Below, piece after piece: positions 14,308 through 22,834 of a stretch of 64,000 bases of DNA. Made by a program: the position numbers and the translations under genes. Position 1 is the first letter of the stretch; each line of letters begins with the position of its first letter. The DNA comes from a virus. Below the pieces are notes generated by a model, which worked only from the letters and a program-made list of their open reading frames with translations, was not told the DNA's origin and made no database searches. The stretch is taken from positions 1-64,000 of IMG/VR virus record IMGVR_UViG_3300032236_001304. One strand, written 5' to 3'.

Positions 14308-14634
14308 ATGGATTTAGATTTTAAAGAAATTACCAGTGCGTGGTATAATAAATTTGTACATACAAACGAAATGAAAGAATTGGCAGATAATAGATTAAAT
14401 ATCTGCTTAGATTGTCCATCTAAATTGGAGGGTATTACAGGATTTCCATTTAGATTAAGATGTGGTGAATGTGGTTGTCCATTAAAAGCAAAAGTATATA
14501 CGGATAAAACATATTTAGATGAAGGGGGTTCTTGTCCATTAAACAAATGGAAAGATATCGAAATAGAACACTTTAAAAAATATAATAAGGCAGAATTCAT
14601 AAAACCGGACAAAAACAAAAAAACATTATTGTAA
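14308..14634 (+). CDS. Zinc-ribbon protein (108 aa)
   Basis: Cysteines occur as C33-x2-C36, C52-x2-C55-x-C57-P and C76-P, with the pattern R..IC..C...C..CGCPLKAK...CPLNKW. This Cys pattern is known from a small phage/bacterial zinc-ribbon family usually found near glycosyltransferase and oxygenase genes, but its biochemical role is not established. The C-terminus is KNKKTLL, the tail shared with the neighbouring oxygenases. The stop is followed immediately by the next ATG. Confidence 0.65.
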   Translation: MDLDFKEITSAWYNKFVHTNEMKELADNRLNICLDCPSKLEGITGFPFRLRCGECGCPLKAKVYTDKTYLDEGGSCPLNKWKDIEIEHFKKYNKAEFIKPDKNKKTLL

Positions 14635-15321
14635 ATGTCATTATTAATTAATGATGAATTAATATGGGTTTCAACTCCCAAGTCTGCAAGTACTTCTATA
14701 TTTAATGCTTTTTTAAATTCTAAATTAAACTTAAAAAAAGTAAATGGCTGGGAGTGGAATCAAAATGCACATTTGAGTTTGAACATATTAAAAAATGAAT
14801 TTGGTGATAAAGAAAGTGTTTGCATTACAAGAGATTGGTTTCAAAAATGGATTAGTGCGTTAAATTATATTTGGGATGTTATTGAATATTCTACTCCATT
14901 TGAAACAATATGTAAATGGGAAGAATTAGATAATACTTTTATATATAAACTATTTGATGAATCTTTTTTAAATACATTACATTTTTGCAGTAATGAAGGT
15001 TTAATGGTTTGTTTTCGTAAAATATTATTAAATCCAAATAATTTTACAGATAAGGATTATGAACCTTGGTTTAGAATGATGGGGTTGTTAATTTCAGAAA
15101 AATATTACAAAAGTAATCAAAAATGCACTTACGAATTTGATATTAAAGATATTGATAAATTTATCAATTTTATTGAAAATAGATTTGGTGAAAAACTTGT
15201 ATTAGAAAATACAAATAAATCAACAAGAAGAGAAAATAAAATAATCTTAAATGATGAATTAAAACAATTTGTTTGGGATAATTTTGAAAAAAGATTTGAG
15301 AAAACAAATCATTTAATATAA
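14635..15321 (+). CDS. Sulfotransferase-like protein (228 aa)
   Basis: The N-terminus has WVSTPKSASTSI (residues 11-22), matching the 5'-phosphosulfate loop of PAPS-dependent sulfotransferases (PKxGSTS). CITRDWFQKWISAL (residues 63-76, R66 and S74) matches the 3'-phosphate-binding strand and helix. The family transfers sulfate from PAPS to sugars or other small molecules. The length fits a minimal sulfotransferase domain. It is joined without a gap to the zinc-ribbon gene before it and to the glycosyltransferase-like gene after it. The C-terminus is EKTNHLI. The substrate is unknown. Confidence 0.65.
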   Translation: MSLLINDELIWVSTPKSASTSIFNAFLNSKLNLKKVNGWEWNQNAHLSLNILKNEFGDKESVCITRDWFQKWISALNYIWDVIEYSTPFETICKWEELDNTFIYKLFDESFLNTLHFCSNEGLMVCFRKILLNPNNFTDKDYEPWFRMMGLLISEKYYKSNQKCTYEFDIKDIDKFINFIENRFGEKLVLENTNKSTRRENKIILNDELKQFVWDNFEKRFEKTNHLI

Positions 15322-16581
15322 ATGAAAAATACAAATATAATAATATATGTTCATCATTATTATTGTGATTCATTATTATATAAATTAATACATAATACTA
15401 GCGATAAACAAATTTATATAGATGATACTAAAATTGGATATGTAATTTGTAAATATAAAAATATTTCAATTAAATTAGTATTTAATCCAAATATACACGA
15501 TGCGAGTGATGGCTATCATTTAATTGATTTTTATACAACAAAAAAACAAAAATTTATAGATACAAAATACAATAATATTGAATTAGATTCTATAAACAAT
15601 TTAGATGATTCAATTTCGGTAGCAAATGTTATTTATAATAATATCAAAGATAAAAAAGATTGGATTGTACTTTTTTTAAGAACAGAAAAGTTATTTTATA
15701 AATACGAGAACAAATTAAATGATATAAATTTTCTTAAAATAGAAAATTCATTAGAACAATTAAAAAATCATAAAATAATATCGGATAATTGCTTTTTGAA
15801 TGATATCATTGAAGTTAGATATCCAAATTATTATTTTGCATTTACTAATACAATATATCAATGGAACGAAATGATTGGTATTAGATGGTATTATGAATTT
15901 AATCAAATTTATAATAATTTAAATTTTGAGTATAATATAGGGTATTCAGTAAGAAATTTAAAAGAACATAGAACAAAATTATTAATAGAATTATCAAAAC
16001 TAAAAATTAATAAATTATTTTTAACTAAAAGTGATACTGCACAATATGGTGAATACTTTAAAGAACTACCACTTTTAACAAATATAACTACAAATTCAAC
16101 AATAGGAAAAGAAGATTTTGATAATTTAAAATATATACAATTTTCATTTAATATTGGATTAGATTTATTTTTTAGAATTTTTTCAAAATCAAAAATGCAA
16201 ATATTAGATGAAAGTTGGGCATGGTCAACCGGAGATTTTACATCACAGTATTTATCAGAAAAAACAATTGGATTAATAATGGCAGGCATACCATTTATAT
16301 CAATACATCCATATCCATTAGAATTGTTAGAAAAAATTATAGGAATTAGAGAACATCCATTTAAAAAAGAATCAATTTATATAAAAGGAAATCCGGTTAA
16401 AACTGCCAATTTTATTAAAACTTTTATGGATGATTTTGAAAAAAATTATATATTGTGTAAAGATTGGTTAGATGAATGTAGAGAATTATTTTTAAATAAG
16501 ATAAACACAGAAAATTCTTTGTTAGATTTAATGCTTATTTCTTTTAAAAAGGAAAATAACGTAAGTATTAAATTATTATAA
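15322..16581 (+). CDS. Glycosyltransferase-like protein (T/SEK family, 419 aa)
   Basis: Near residues 310-325 it carries LSEKTIGLIMAGIPFIS, the same motif as the proteins at 3867-5150 and 6072-8411 (TEKS/TEKT...GKPxM). The rest is divergent, rich in Ile/Asn/Lys. The family has a GT-B-like look and may use nucleotide sugars; this is inference. It abuts the sulfotransferase gene, which suggests the two act on the same glycan. The C-terminus is VSIKLL. Confidence 0.5.
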   Translation: MKNTNIIIYVHHYYCDSLLYKLIHNTSDKQIYIDDTKIGYVICKYKNISIKLVFNPNIHDASDGYHLIDFYTTKKQKFIDTKYNNIELDSINNLDDSISVANVIYNNIKDKKDWIVLFLRTEKLFYKYENKLNDINFLKIENSLEQLKNHKIISDNCFLNDIIEVRYPNYYFAFTNTIYQWNEMIGIRWYYEFNQIYNNLNFEYNIGYSVRNLKEHRTKLLIELSKLKINKLFLTKSDTAQYGEYFKELPLLTNITTNSTIGKEDFDNLKYIQFSFNIGLDLFFRIFSKSKMQILDESWAWSTGDFTSQYLSEKTIGLIMAGIPFISIHPYPLELLEKIIGIREHPFKKESIYIKGNPVKTANFIKTFMDDFEKNYILCKDWLDECRELFLNKINTENSLLDLMLISFKKENNVSIKLL

Positions 16582-16623
16582 TTAATTGATTATCAATAAG
16601 TTATAAAAAATACCCTTATTTAG

Positions 16624-16654
16624 TTGGTAAAGTCATAAAAAAGTCGTATCTTTA
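16624..16654 (+). promoter_or_regulatory. Host-type promoter before the lipoprotein gene
   Basis: TTGG at 16624-16627, 19 bases, then TATCTTTA at 16647-16654. It is close to the Bacteroidetes consensus, and the start codon is 24 bases further on. It marks the start of a new transcription unit. Confidence 0.6.
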
Positions 16655-16678
16655 GGTATAAACCTTAAACACTAAAAT

Positions 16679-17287
16679 ATGAAGATTTTATCAATTATTG
16701 GTATTGTATTATTATGTGCATGTAATAAAGATGTTACACAACCAATACCAACACAACCCACAATTACATTTTCAATTGATTCGGCTTTAACCGCAAATGG
16801 TAAACAATCTTTATCTAAAGATAATAATGGGTTTTATCATTTAATATTATCTACAACATCAAATCAAACATTAAGTAGAATAACTGGTAAATTATTAGTA
16901 GATGGTAAACCCAATAAAACACCATCGGCAGTTGATTATGATATTGAATGGACAAGTTCACATTTTTGGGTAATAAAAGCAGGGGAAACCATTGGTAAAG
17001 TAGTTAAAACTTACTTTAATCCATATACAGGACAATTACAAACATCACAATTACCAAACTTAATTTCACAATCAGATGTTGTAGTTCCAATTGTAAATTC
17101 ATCATCTTATAGTGATGTAACTACCGGTGAAGTAAATACAATGTTTGCTCCGGTATATCAAATGAAAGGTGATACGATTACTGTCGTAGGTAAAGTTGTA
17201 TATAGTATTGAAATCCCTAAAGATAAATTATTTTCTACAATAAAGATGGATTCCATTCAAAAATCTATAAGAATTATTTGTGATTAG
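16679..17287 (+). CDS. Predicted lipoprotein (202 aa)
   Basis: The N-terminus MKILSIIGIVLLCACNKD is a short lipoprotein signal peptide: a Lys, a hydrophobic core and a lipobox (LCAC) with C15 as the lipidated residue. After a Pro/Thr linker (TQPIPTQPT) comes a beta-rich domain. Processing would place it in the cell envelope. Phage-encoded lipoproteins are known to block superinfecting phages at receptors or to alter the host surface, which is one possible role. It has its own host-type promoter, consistent with expression early or during a carrier state. Confidence 0.6.
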   Translation: MKILSIIGIVLLCACNKDVTQPIPTQPTITFSIDSALTANGKQSLSKDNNGFYHLILSTTSNQTLSRITGKLLVDGKPNKTPSAVDYDIEWTSSHFWVIKAGETIGKVVKTYFNPYTGQLQTSQLPNLISQSDVVVPIVNSSSYSDVTTGEVNTMFAPVYQMKGDTITVVGKVVYSIEIPKDKLFSTIKMDSIQKSIRIICD

Positions 17288-17307
17288 AAAAAAAAGTTGT
17301 ATATTTG
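17277..17307 (+). promoter_or_regulatory. Host-type promoter, consensus
   Basis: TTTG at 17277-17280, inside the end of the lipoprotein gene, 19 bases, then TATATTTG at 17300-17307. The -7 box ends 4 bases before the ATG at 17312, so transcription would start at or next to the start codon. Confidence 0.75.
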
Positions 17308-17311
17308 AGTT

Positions 17312-17614
17312 ATGATAACAATGCCACAAACACCGATTACTGACCATTCGTTTAAGAAGTGGGGAGCAATTAAAATAGAGGAAAATGATGGTGAATCCGA
17401 TTTTTATTATTGGATATTACCATTACCAAAAGAAGATGATGATTTTAGTGATAGACCTACACTTATATCGATAGCAAGTGATGAGTGGAAAAATATGGAT
17501 TTAAATGAGGGAGAATATTTGGTAACTTTATTTGATAATTTACCAATGTTAGAAACCGAGGAAGAAATTGAATTATTATATAAAATCTTAACTAAAGAAA
17601 ATTTAACAAAATGA
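17312..17614 (+). CDS. Protein of unknown function (100 aa)
   Basis: The product is acidic with a Trp/Tyr-containing beta-like centre (SDFYYWILPLPKEDDDF) and an acidic helical C-terminus. The ATG at 17312 would give an almost leaderless mRNA from the promoter at 17277-17307; the ATG at 17321 (MPQTPITDHSF) is an equally possible start. The stop overlaps the start of the methyltransferase gene by 4 bases, so the two are probably translationally coupled. No family is recognised. Confidence 0.55.
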   Translation: MITMPQTPITDHSFKKWGAIKIEENDGESDFYYWILPLPKEDDDFSDRPTLISIASDEWKNMDLNEGEYLVTLFDNLPMLETEEEIELLYKILTKENLTK

Positions 17615-18252
17615 TTTATAACGAAGATTGTTTAGATACACTTAATCGTAATTTAGAATACGATTATATTATCACCTCTCCACCGGATTTTGATGAGATT
17701 GGTGCAGATACTAAAGATATAAAACCTTATATTGAATTCTTAAAAGAACGTTTTGCAAAATTTAATCCTAAAAACGATGTAGTAACAATATTCGTTTCAG
17801 ATAGGAAAGCAGAAGGAACTGTCATTCAAAAGCATAATATTATTTCTAATATAATGATTGAGAATGGGTGGCAATTAAAGACTCAAAAAATTTGGGTTAA
17901 AAAAGAAGATACAATTGATATGTACCGACATGGTTATACTTTTATTCTTACATTTGGTAGAAACAATTCTAAACATCCATTATTACCGGATGTATTTAGT
18001 GAACGATTTGTACCAGCTACACCAGAATATACTTACAATTTTTCACCTAATATTGTAAAACAATTTGTTGAAAAATATACAACTAAAAATCAAATAGTTT
18101 TTGACCCATTTATGGGTAGTGGAACTACGGCAATTGTATGTGTAGAAAATGGTAGAAATTATGTAGGTAGTGAAATTATTGAAATAACCTGTAAAATTGC
18201 TGAGAATAGAATTAGTAAAATTATAAATGCAGATAAATTTTTTAAACTATAA
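17611..18252 (+). CDS. DNA methyltransferase-like protein with altered catalytic motif (213 aa)
   Basis: The domain order is that of beta-class N4/N6 amino-methyltransferases: a catalytic-motif region at the N-terminus (TSPPDF, residues 22-27) and the SAM-binding motif near the C-terminus (VFDPFMGSGTTAIV, about 162-176). The start IYNEDCLDTL is typical for the family. The catalytic motif is normally [DNS]PP[YFW]; here the fourth position is Asp (SPPD), so base methylation may be impaired or the enzyme may have changed. The SAM site looks intact. It lies between a small acidic protein and an HD hydrolase. Confidence 0.65.
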   Translation: MIYNEDCLDTLNRNLEYDYIITSPPDFDEIGADTKDIKPYIEFLKERFAKFNPKNDVVTIFVSDRKAEGTVIQKHNIISNIMIENGWQLKTQKIWVKKEDTIDMYRHGYTFILTFGRNNSKHPLLPDVFSERFVPATPEYTYNFSPNIVKQFVEKYTTKNQIVFDPFMGSGTTAIVCVENGRNYVGSEIIEITCKIAENRISKIINADKFFKL

Positions 18253-18255
18253 ATT

Positions 18256-18957
18256 ATGAAACAAAGAACAAAAACGGCTGAAGAAATAAAAGCAAACTAT
18301 GATAAGTTTATTGCTATTATTAAGAAGTATTTTACCGGTGAAAGATTAGACAAGTTATTGTTTATGTATTCCGAAGATGAATTGGGTATGAATTTAGCAA
18401 TGTCTCCTGCAAGTGGGAGATTACTTTATCACAATTGTTATGATGGGGGATATATTGACCATATCTTTAACGTATGCAAAAATGCATTAAAAGTAAAAGA
18501 ATTATTTGCATTGCAAGGTGGTAAGATTGATTTTACCGATGAAGAATTAATGTTTGCCGCATTACACCATGACTTAGGTAAATTAGGTACAAAAGGAAAT
18601 ATTCATTATGTAAAAAATACAAATAAGTGGGAAATTGAAAATAGAATGGATTTCTATAAAAGAAATGATGATATCCCATTTATGAGTTTAACGGATAGAA
18701 CTTTCTTTACATTGCAACACTATGGTATTAGTTATACTGAAAATGAATATTTTGGTATTAAACTTACCGATGGGTTATATGATGAAGATAATGAAAAATA
18801 TTTAAAAACATTTAATGTTAAAAACACATTACGTTCAACCATTCAGTACATATTACATTGGGCAGATTTTATGAGTACAATTATTGAACGTCAAGAAGAA
18901 TTATCAAAACAGTCAGAAAAAACTGACAACTTTACTTTTAATGTTGGAAAATTCTAA
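18256..18957 (+). CDS. HD-domain phosphohydrolase (233 aa)
   Basis: The metal-binding residues of the HD family are visible: H69 in YIDHIF, H105-D106 in LHHDLGKLG, and a late Asp in LHWADFMST near residue 208. The segment LQHYGI (about 154) may supply further ligands. Family members hydrolyse nucleotides, cyclic nucleotides or other phosphomonoesters/diesters. In phages they often serve nucleotide metabolism or anti-defence, but no specific substrate can be assigned here. It begins 3 bases after the methyltransferase gene. Confidence 0.72.
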   Translation: MKQRTKTAEEIKANYDKFIAIIKKYFTGERLDKLLFMYSEDELGMNLAMSPASGRLLYHNCYDGGYIDHIFNVCKNALKVKELFALQGGKIDFTDEELMFAALHHDLGKLGTKGNIHYVKNTNKWEIENRMDFYKRNDDIPFMSLTDRTFFTLQHYGISYTENEYFGIKLTDGLYDEDNEKYLKTFNVKNTLRSTIQYILHWADFMSTIIERQEELSKQSEKTDNFTFNVGKF

Positions 18958-18961
18958 CAAA

Positions 18962-18993
18962 TTGTCAGTTTATACCCAATGGTATGAGATTTG
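18962..18993 (+). promoter_or_regulatory. Possible host-type promoter before the Hsp20 gene
   Basis: TTG at 18962-18964, 21 bases, then GAGATTTG at 18986-18993, which matches the -7 element except for its first base. The Hsp20 start is 41 bases downstream. Confidence 0.35.
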
Positions 18994-19034
18994 TATTATA
19001 TAGAATATTATTAACAAAACAAAAACATTAAATT

Positions 19035-19442
19035 ATGTATTTAGTAGATTACAACAAATTGATTGAAGATTGGTTCACAAATGATTACAGCCAAAATTGG
19101 AAAACATCAGGTACAAAATCTTACAAAGTATCAGCACAAAGATTAGCAATTGATATTACCGATGAAACATTACAAATCGGATTATTAGTTCCTGGACATT
19201 CCGCAGAAACATTAACATTAGATTATGACTCTGATAAAATTAGGGTTAAATCTAAACCAAACGAAACAACTCCTTCTAAAATTGAAAATGAATTAGTATT
19301 ATCAATAGATGAAACATTAAGCATTGGAAAAGATTGGGATGGTGCACAGGCGGAAGCGACAATTACAAACGGTGTTCTTTATATATCTATTCCAAAGTTT
19401 GAGGAAAGAAAGCCAAAAAAATTATCCATTAAAGTTGGATAG
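19035..19442 (+). CDS. Small heat-shock protein (Hsp20 family)
   Basis: The 135-residue product has an alpha-crystallin-type domain: strands YKVSAQRLAIDITD and LQIGLLVPGHSAETLTL, and the family's terminal signature NGVLYISIPKFEE followed by KPKKLSIKVG, which matches the A-x-x-x-n-GvL motif and C-terminal tail. Hsp20 proteins are ATP-independent holdases that keep unfolded proteins soluble. Homologues are common in T4-like cyanophages, where they are thought to help virion protein folding. A terminator hairpin follows 23 bases after the stop. Confidence 0.78.
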   Translation: MYLVDYNKLIEDWFTNDYSQNWKTSGTKSYKVSAQRLAIDITDETLQIGLLVPGHSAETLTLDYDSDKIRVKSKPNETTPSKIENELVLSIDETLSIGKDWDGAQAEATITNGVLYISIPKFEERKPKKLSIKVG

Positions 19443-19465
19443 TTCAGTTATTTTTAGTATCTTTA
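19435..19465 (+). promoter_or_regulatory. Host-type promoter overlapping a terminator
   Basis: TTGG at 19435-19438, 19 bases, then TATCTTTA at 19458-19465. The last base of the -7 box is the first base of the terminator stem downstream. The predicted start (about 19470) lies inside the 5' arm of that stem, so transcripts begun here would lack most of the hairpin and escape termination. Confidence 0.55.
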
Positions 19466-19495
19466 AGGGTAGTCACAAAAGACTACCCTTTTTTT
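19465..19495 (+). terminator. Rho-independent terminator after the Hsp20 gene
   Basis: AAGGGTAGTC (19465-19474) pairs with GACTACCCTT (19481-19490) across a 6-base loop, followed by five T at 19491-19495. It stops transcripts coming from the Hsp20 gene, 5 bases before the next ATG. Confidence 0.88.
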
Positions 19496-19499
19496 ATTT

Positions 19500-20390
19500 A
19501 TGGCAGAATATTCACAAGTATTACCCTTACGAACCGATATAAAGGTGGTAGACCAATTTGGATTCTTACCCCTATCAATTAATAGACCTACCAAAGAATC
19601 GAAGCTAAAGTGGCACGATGCATATCTTAACGATGGTATGGATGAACAACGCCGTAGTGACACATCAGAGTTTTTACCAGGCTATACATTCTCCGAATTC
19701 CACGCAGGCTTAGCTGAGCAAGTATATAAGTTTTGGAGTATGAAAGGTAGTAAGGTAGTTGACCCATTTGCAGGTAGAGTAACAAGAGGATTTGTTGCAA
19801 CTAAGTTAGGTAGAGATTATACCGGATTTGAAATTTCACCAAGAACATATGAAAGAGTACAAACACATTTTGAAGCGCATGGGGTTAAACCACATGTAAT
19901 TAATAGTGATGGTACTTTAATGGAAGAAATTTCAGATAAGAGTGCAGATTTAATTTTTACTTGTCCACCTTACTTTAATTTAGAAAGATACGAATCAGTT
20001 CCTGGTCAATTAAGTGATGAGAATAGATACGAATCATTTATGAGCAAAATTGATGTTTGTATTTCTAATTGCTATAGAGTTTTAAAGAGTGGAGCATTTG
20101 CATGTTGGGTTGTAGGTGATTTAAGGACGGGTGGTGAGTTTCAAAACTTTCATGGAGATGTTATCAATTCTTTCAAAAAGCACGGATTTAATCAGCACGA
20201 TATAGTTATACTAGAAAATATTTCACCATTCGCAGCATTACAAATTGGAAAAACTGCGGCAAAACGTTACACATCGAAGGTACATGAATACCTTTTAGTT
20301 TTCAGAAAGCCAGGAGATTATGAGATTCCAAAATATTGCTCACCTGATGAATTAGAACAAGAAACAAAATTAGCAGAATTTTTTAAATAA
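19500..20390 (+). CDS. DNA methyltransferase (N4/N6 amino type, 296 aa)
   Basis: The SAM-binding motif VVDPFAGRVTRG lies at residues 86-97 and the catalytic motif TCPPYFN at 154-160, giving the order I then IV. GRDYTGFEISP (104-114) is the typical acidic-loop motif after motif I, and VLKSGAFACWVVGDLR is the usual later strand. The enzyme should methylate exocyclic amino groups of C or A in DNA, protecting phage DNA or altering regulation. No restriction partner is nearby. It starts 5 bases after a terminator, with a promoter overlapping that terminator. Confidence 0.75.
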   Translation: MAEYSQVLPLRTDIKVVDQFGFLPLSINRPTKESKLKWHDAYLNDGMDEQRRSDTSEFLPGYTFSEFHAGLAEQVYKFWSMKGSKVVDPFAGRVTRGFVATKLGRDYTGFEISPRTYERVQTHFEAHGVKPHVINSDGTLMEEISDKSADLIFTCPPYFNLERYESVPGQLSDENRYESFMSKIDVCISNCYRVLKSGAFACWVVGDLRTGGEFQNFHGDVINSFKKHGFNQHDIVILENISPFAALQIGKTAAKRYTSKVHEYLLVFRKPGDYEIPKYCSPDELEQETKLAEFFK

Positions 20391-20396
20391 ACAAAT

Positions 20397-20579
20397 ATGA
20401 GATACAAAGAACAAATCAGAAAACAATTAGAGAACATTGAAATTAGAGTTAATTATTTGAAACAAGCAACTGAGGGTAGTAAACCAATTACACCTACGGA
20501 TGCTATTAAAATGATTGATGAAGTTTTATATAGTTTAGGTAAAGTTAACGAATTAGTAGATTTAGAAAGAGAGGGATAA
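20397..20579 (+). CDS. Small helical protein of unknown function (60 aa)
   Basis: The 60-residue product is helical with a heptad-like pattern (IRKQLENIEIRVNYLKQA) and no recognisable motif. It lies between the methyltransferase and the membrane coiled-coil gene and shares one base with the latter (stop TAATG start overlap). Confidence 0.55.
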   Translation: MRYKEQIRKQLENIEIRVNYLKQATEGSKPITPTDAIKMIDEVLYSLGKVNELVDLEREG

Positions 20580-21667
20580 TGAACTGGCTAAAATGGTTGG
20601 TTGGTATTTCGGCAATAATCATAGCAGGTTGTGCCGCATTCTTTTCAGTAACAGGATTGGGTGTTCTATTTAGTGGAGCGGCCACTTCTGTTATGGTGAT
20701 GGCTGGAGCATTGGAGTTCGCTAAATTAGTGTCAGCAACTTATTTGAAGCAAGAATGGGACACTATTAAGGGATTTAACAAATGGTATCTAACATCGGCG
20801 GTCGCATTATTAATGTTAATCACATCAGCTGGTATTTTTGGTTATCTTTCTAACGCTTTTCAACAACAAAATCTTAAATTACAACAAGTAGATAGAGAAA
20901 TTGCAGTTTATACAACAAAAATAGAACAAAATCAGTCACAAATTACTCAACTAAACACTCAATTAACCAATTTATCCTCAACACAAGGTAAAATTTTGGA
21001 TAATGGTAAGGTAAATAATCGTTTATTAAAGAGTATTGATAGTAAAGATAAGCAAAGTGCACAAATTAATAAAAAAATTAGTGATTTGCAAGATGAAAAT
21101 TCTAAAAATAACGAAGAAATCAACAAAATTAAGATTTCTAACTTAGATTTGGAGAAAGAAGTGGGTGGATTCCGATTTGTAGCCGAAGCTTTTGGTGTAG
21201 AATTGAAAAAAGTAGTAAAATTCTTCATATTTTTGATTGTAATTGTGTTTGACCCGCTAGCGGTAGCACTTATTATCGCATTTAATGGATTAATTGCTAA
21301 AAAAGAAGAAGAAATTAAACATTTTCCTGGTCCAATCGCATTAGGTCAACAAGCTGAAGCAAAAGACTATGAAGCCGGTATGACTGATGATGAATTACGT
21401 GGTTTAGATGATTTAATGGAAGAAAACTATAAGAATTATGAGGTATATGGTGATAAAACCGAAGAAACCCCTATAATACAACAAAATCCAATACCATATT
21501 ACGAAGAACCTGATTTTAATTGGGATAACAAGAATTTGTGGATAAATAATCCAGCAGCAGTGAAATATTGGATGCAAAATGGTAATTCTATTCACAAATA
21601 CAATAAATTATATAGAGACCATCTAAAAGAGATAGATAATAACGATACAACAACAAAAACATATTAA
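20579..21667 (+). CDS. Integral membrane protein with coiled coil (362 aa)
   Basis: Hydrophobic segments at about 5-27, 30-50, 70-92 and 213-237 are likely transmembrane helices. Between the third and fourth lies a long Gln/Asn/Lys-rich coiled coil (about 95-200, [19 protein letters not shown] and on). The C-terminal 120 residues are acidic and cytoplasmic-looking. Similar membrane/coiled-coil proteins occur in other T4-like phages but have no established function. A role at the inner membrane, such as spacing or anchoring a phage complex, is speculation. Confidence 0.65.
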   Translation: MNWLKWLVGISAIIIAGCAAFFSVTGLGVLFSGAATSVMVMAGALEFAKLVSATYLKQEWDTIKGFNKWYLTSAVALLMLITSAGIFGYLSNAFQQQNLKLQQVDREIAVYTTKIEQNQSQITQLNTQLTNLSSTQGKILDNGKVNNRLLKSIDSKDKQSAQINKKISDLQDENSKNNEEINKIKISNLDLEKEVGGFRFVAEAFGVELKKVVKFFIFLIVIVFDPLAVALIIAFNGLIAKKEEEIKHFPGPIALGQQAEAKDYEAGMTDDELRGLDDLMEENYKNYEVYGDKTEETPIIQQNPIPYYEEPDFNWDNKNLWINNPAAVKYWMQNGNSIHKYNKLYRDHLKEIDNNDTTTKTY

Positions 21668-21671
21668 AATA

Positions 21672-22196
21672 ATGCAACTAGGACAATATTCATATAGTGA
21701 TGGTGGAATAAAAATAATAAGTGAACCATCTCATAATACCGAATTAATTATAGGTAAATTTTGTTCTATTGCAGCAAATGTTACGGTATTTTTAGGTAAT
21801 AATCATAGAACTGATTGGATTAGTACATATCCATTTGGACATGCACATCAAAATACTTTTAATAAATTTAATGGGGAAGGACACCCATCTACAAAAGGTA
21901 ATGTAATTATTGGTAATGATGTATACATCGGAACATCAGCTGTTATTATGAGTGGTGTTACAATTGGTGATGGGGCAGTTATTGGAGCAAGTAGTGTAGT
22001 TACTAAAGATGTACCACCATATACTATTTATGCAGGAAATCCAGCTGTATTTAAGAAAAAAAGATTTAGTGATGAAGATATTAACTTTTTATTAGATTTA
22101 AAATGGTGGGATTTGGAAAATAGTGTTATAAACGATATTTCACCCATATTATGTTCGGGTGATATGCAAAAATTAAAAGATTACTTTAAAAAATAA
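21672..22196 (+). CDS. Hexapeptide-repeat acyltransferase (174 aa)
   Basis: The protein shows left-handed beta-helix repeats ([19 protein letters not shown], then [21 protein letters not shown]) and the segment [15 protein letters not shown] found in CatB/xenobiotic and sugar O-acetyltransferases, where the His is catalytic. The [10 protein letters not shown] end is also typical. It likely transfers an acetyl group to a sugar or nucleotide sugar. It is followed directly by a GT2-like glycosyltransferase, which suggests glycan modification. Confidence 0.8.
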   Translation: MQLGQYSYSDGGIKIISEPSHNTELIIGKFCSIAANVTVFLGNNHRTDWISTYPFGHAHQNTFNKFNGEGHPSTKGNVIIGNDVYIGTSAVIMSGVTIGDGAVIGASSVVTKDVPPYTIYAGNPAVFKKKRFSDEDINFLLDLKWWDLENSVINDISPILCSGDMQKLKDYFKK

Positions 22197-22199
22197 AAT

Positions 22200-22832
22200 A
22201 TGTATTCAGTTATTATACCTACAATGTGGAAATGTGATAGATTCCAACAAACACTTAGAGAATTAAGTGCACATGAGTTAGTTGGGGAAATTATTTTAAT
22301 AGATAACACCCAAAATGATTTAAAACTAGAATTGCCAAAATTAATTCATATTTTAGAAGGAAAAAATACTTATGTTACCGCACCTTGGAATAAAGGAGTT
22401 AAAATATCAAAGTATGATAAACTTTTAATTCTAAATGATGATATTTTTATGAATTGGAATATTTTAGATATACTATATCCACATATTACGGAACAGATTG
22501 GTTTAATTGGTTTGGATGAAATTGAGTATAATACTGAACCAAATAAGGAGTTTGGGTTAGAACCAATTGAAAGAAGAAATGGTGGGTGGGGGTGCGCAAT
22601 ATTTGTTCATAAAGAAAACTATTCACCAATACCTGAGGAAATGAAATTATGGGGACAAGATGATTGGTTATTTGTAAAAGCAAGAAATAGAAGAAAACAA
22701 AACTATAAATTGGTGGGATGCAGAATAAATGGCGAATTATCAGTAACAAATGATATTTTGGATACTGACCCAATCATTAGAAAAATAAGAGAAAACGATT
22801 TACGATTAAAACAACAATATAATTTATTTTAG
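22200..22832 (+). CDS. GT-A (family 2-like) glycosyltransferase (210 aa)
   Basis: The N-terminus MYSVIIPTMWKCDRFQQTL is the nucleotide-binding strand and helix of GT2 enzymes. LLILNDDIF near residues 79-87 supplies the metal-binding Asp pair, and LWGQDDWLFVKA the downstream acidic motif with the likely base. It follows the acyltransferase by 3 bases and precedes an oxygenase by 2 bases, so these three are co-expressed. Acceptor unknown; the cell surface or a virion protein are possibilities. Confidence 0.65.
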   Translation: MYSVIIPTMWKCDRFQQTLRELSAHELVGEIILIDNTQNDLKLELPKLIHILEGKNTYVTAPWNKGVKISKYDKLLILNDDIFMNWNILDILYPHITEQIGLIGLDEIEYNTEPNKEFGLEPIERRNGGWGCAIFVHKENYSPIPEEMKLWGQDDWLFVKARNRRKQNYKLVGCRINGELSVTNDILDTDPIIRKIRENDLRLKQQYNLF

Positions 22833-22834
22833 TT

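Noticed and set aside
16585-16600. Palindrome near ATTGATTATCAAT after the gene at 15322 as terminator
   Set aside because: The stem is short and A+T-only and no T-run follows.
18911-18927. GTCAG/CTGAC hairpin at the end of the HD gene as terminator
   Set aside because: It lies inside the coding region, has a five-pair stem and is followed by a mixed rather than uniform T tract.
19324-19542. 72-codon + strand frame overlapping the Hsp20 and methyltransferase genes
   Set aside because: It lies out of frame over two well-supported genes and crosses the terminator at 19465-19495.
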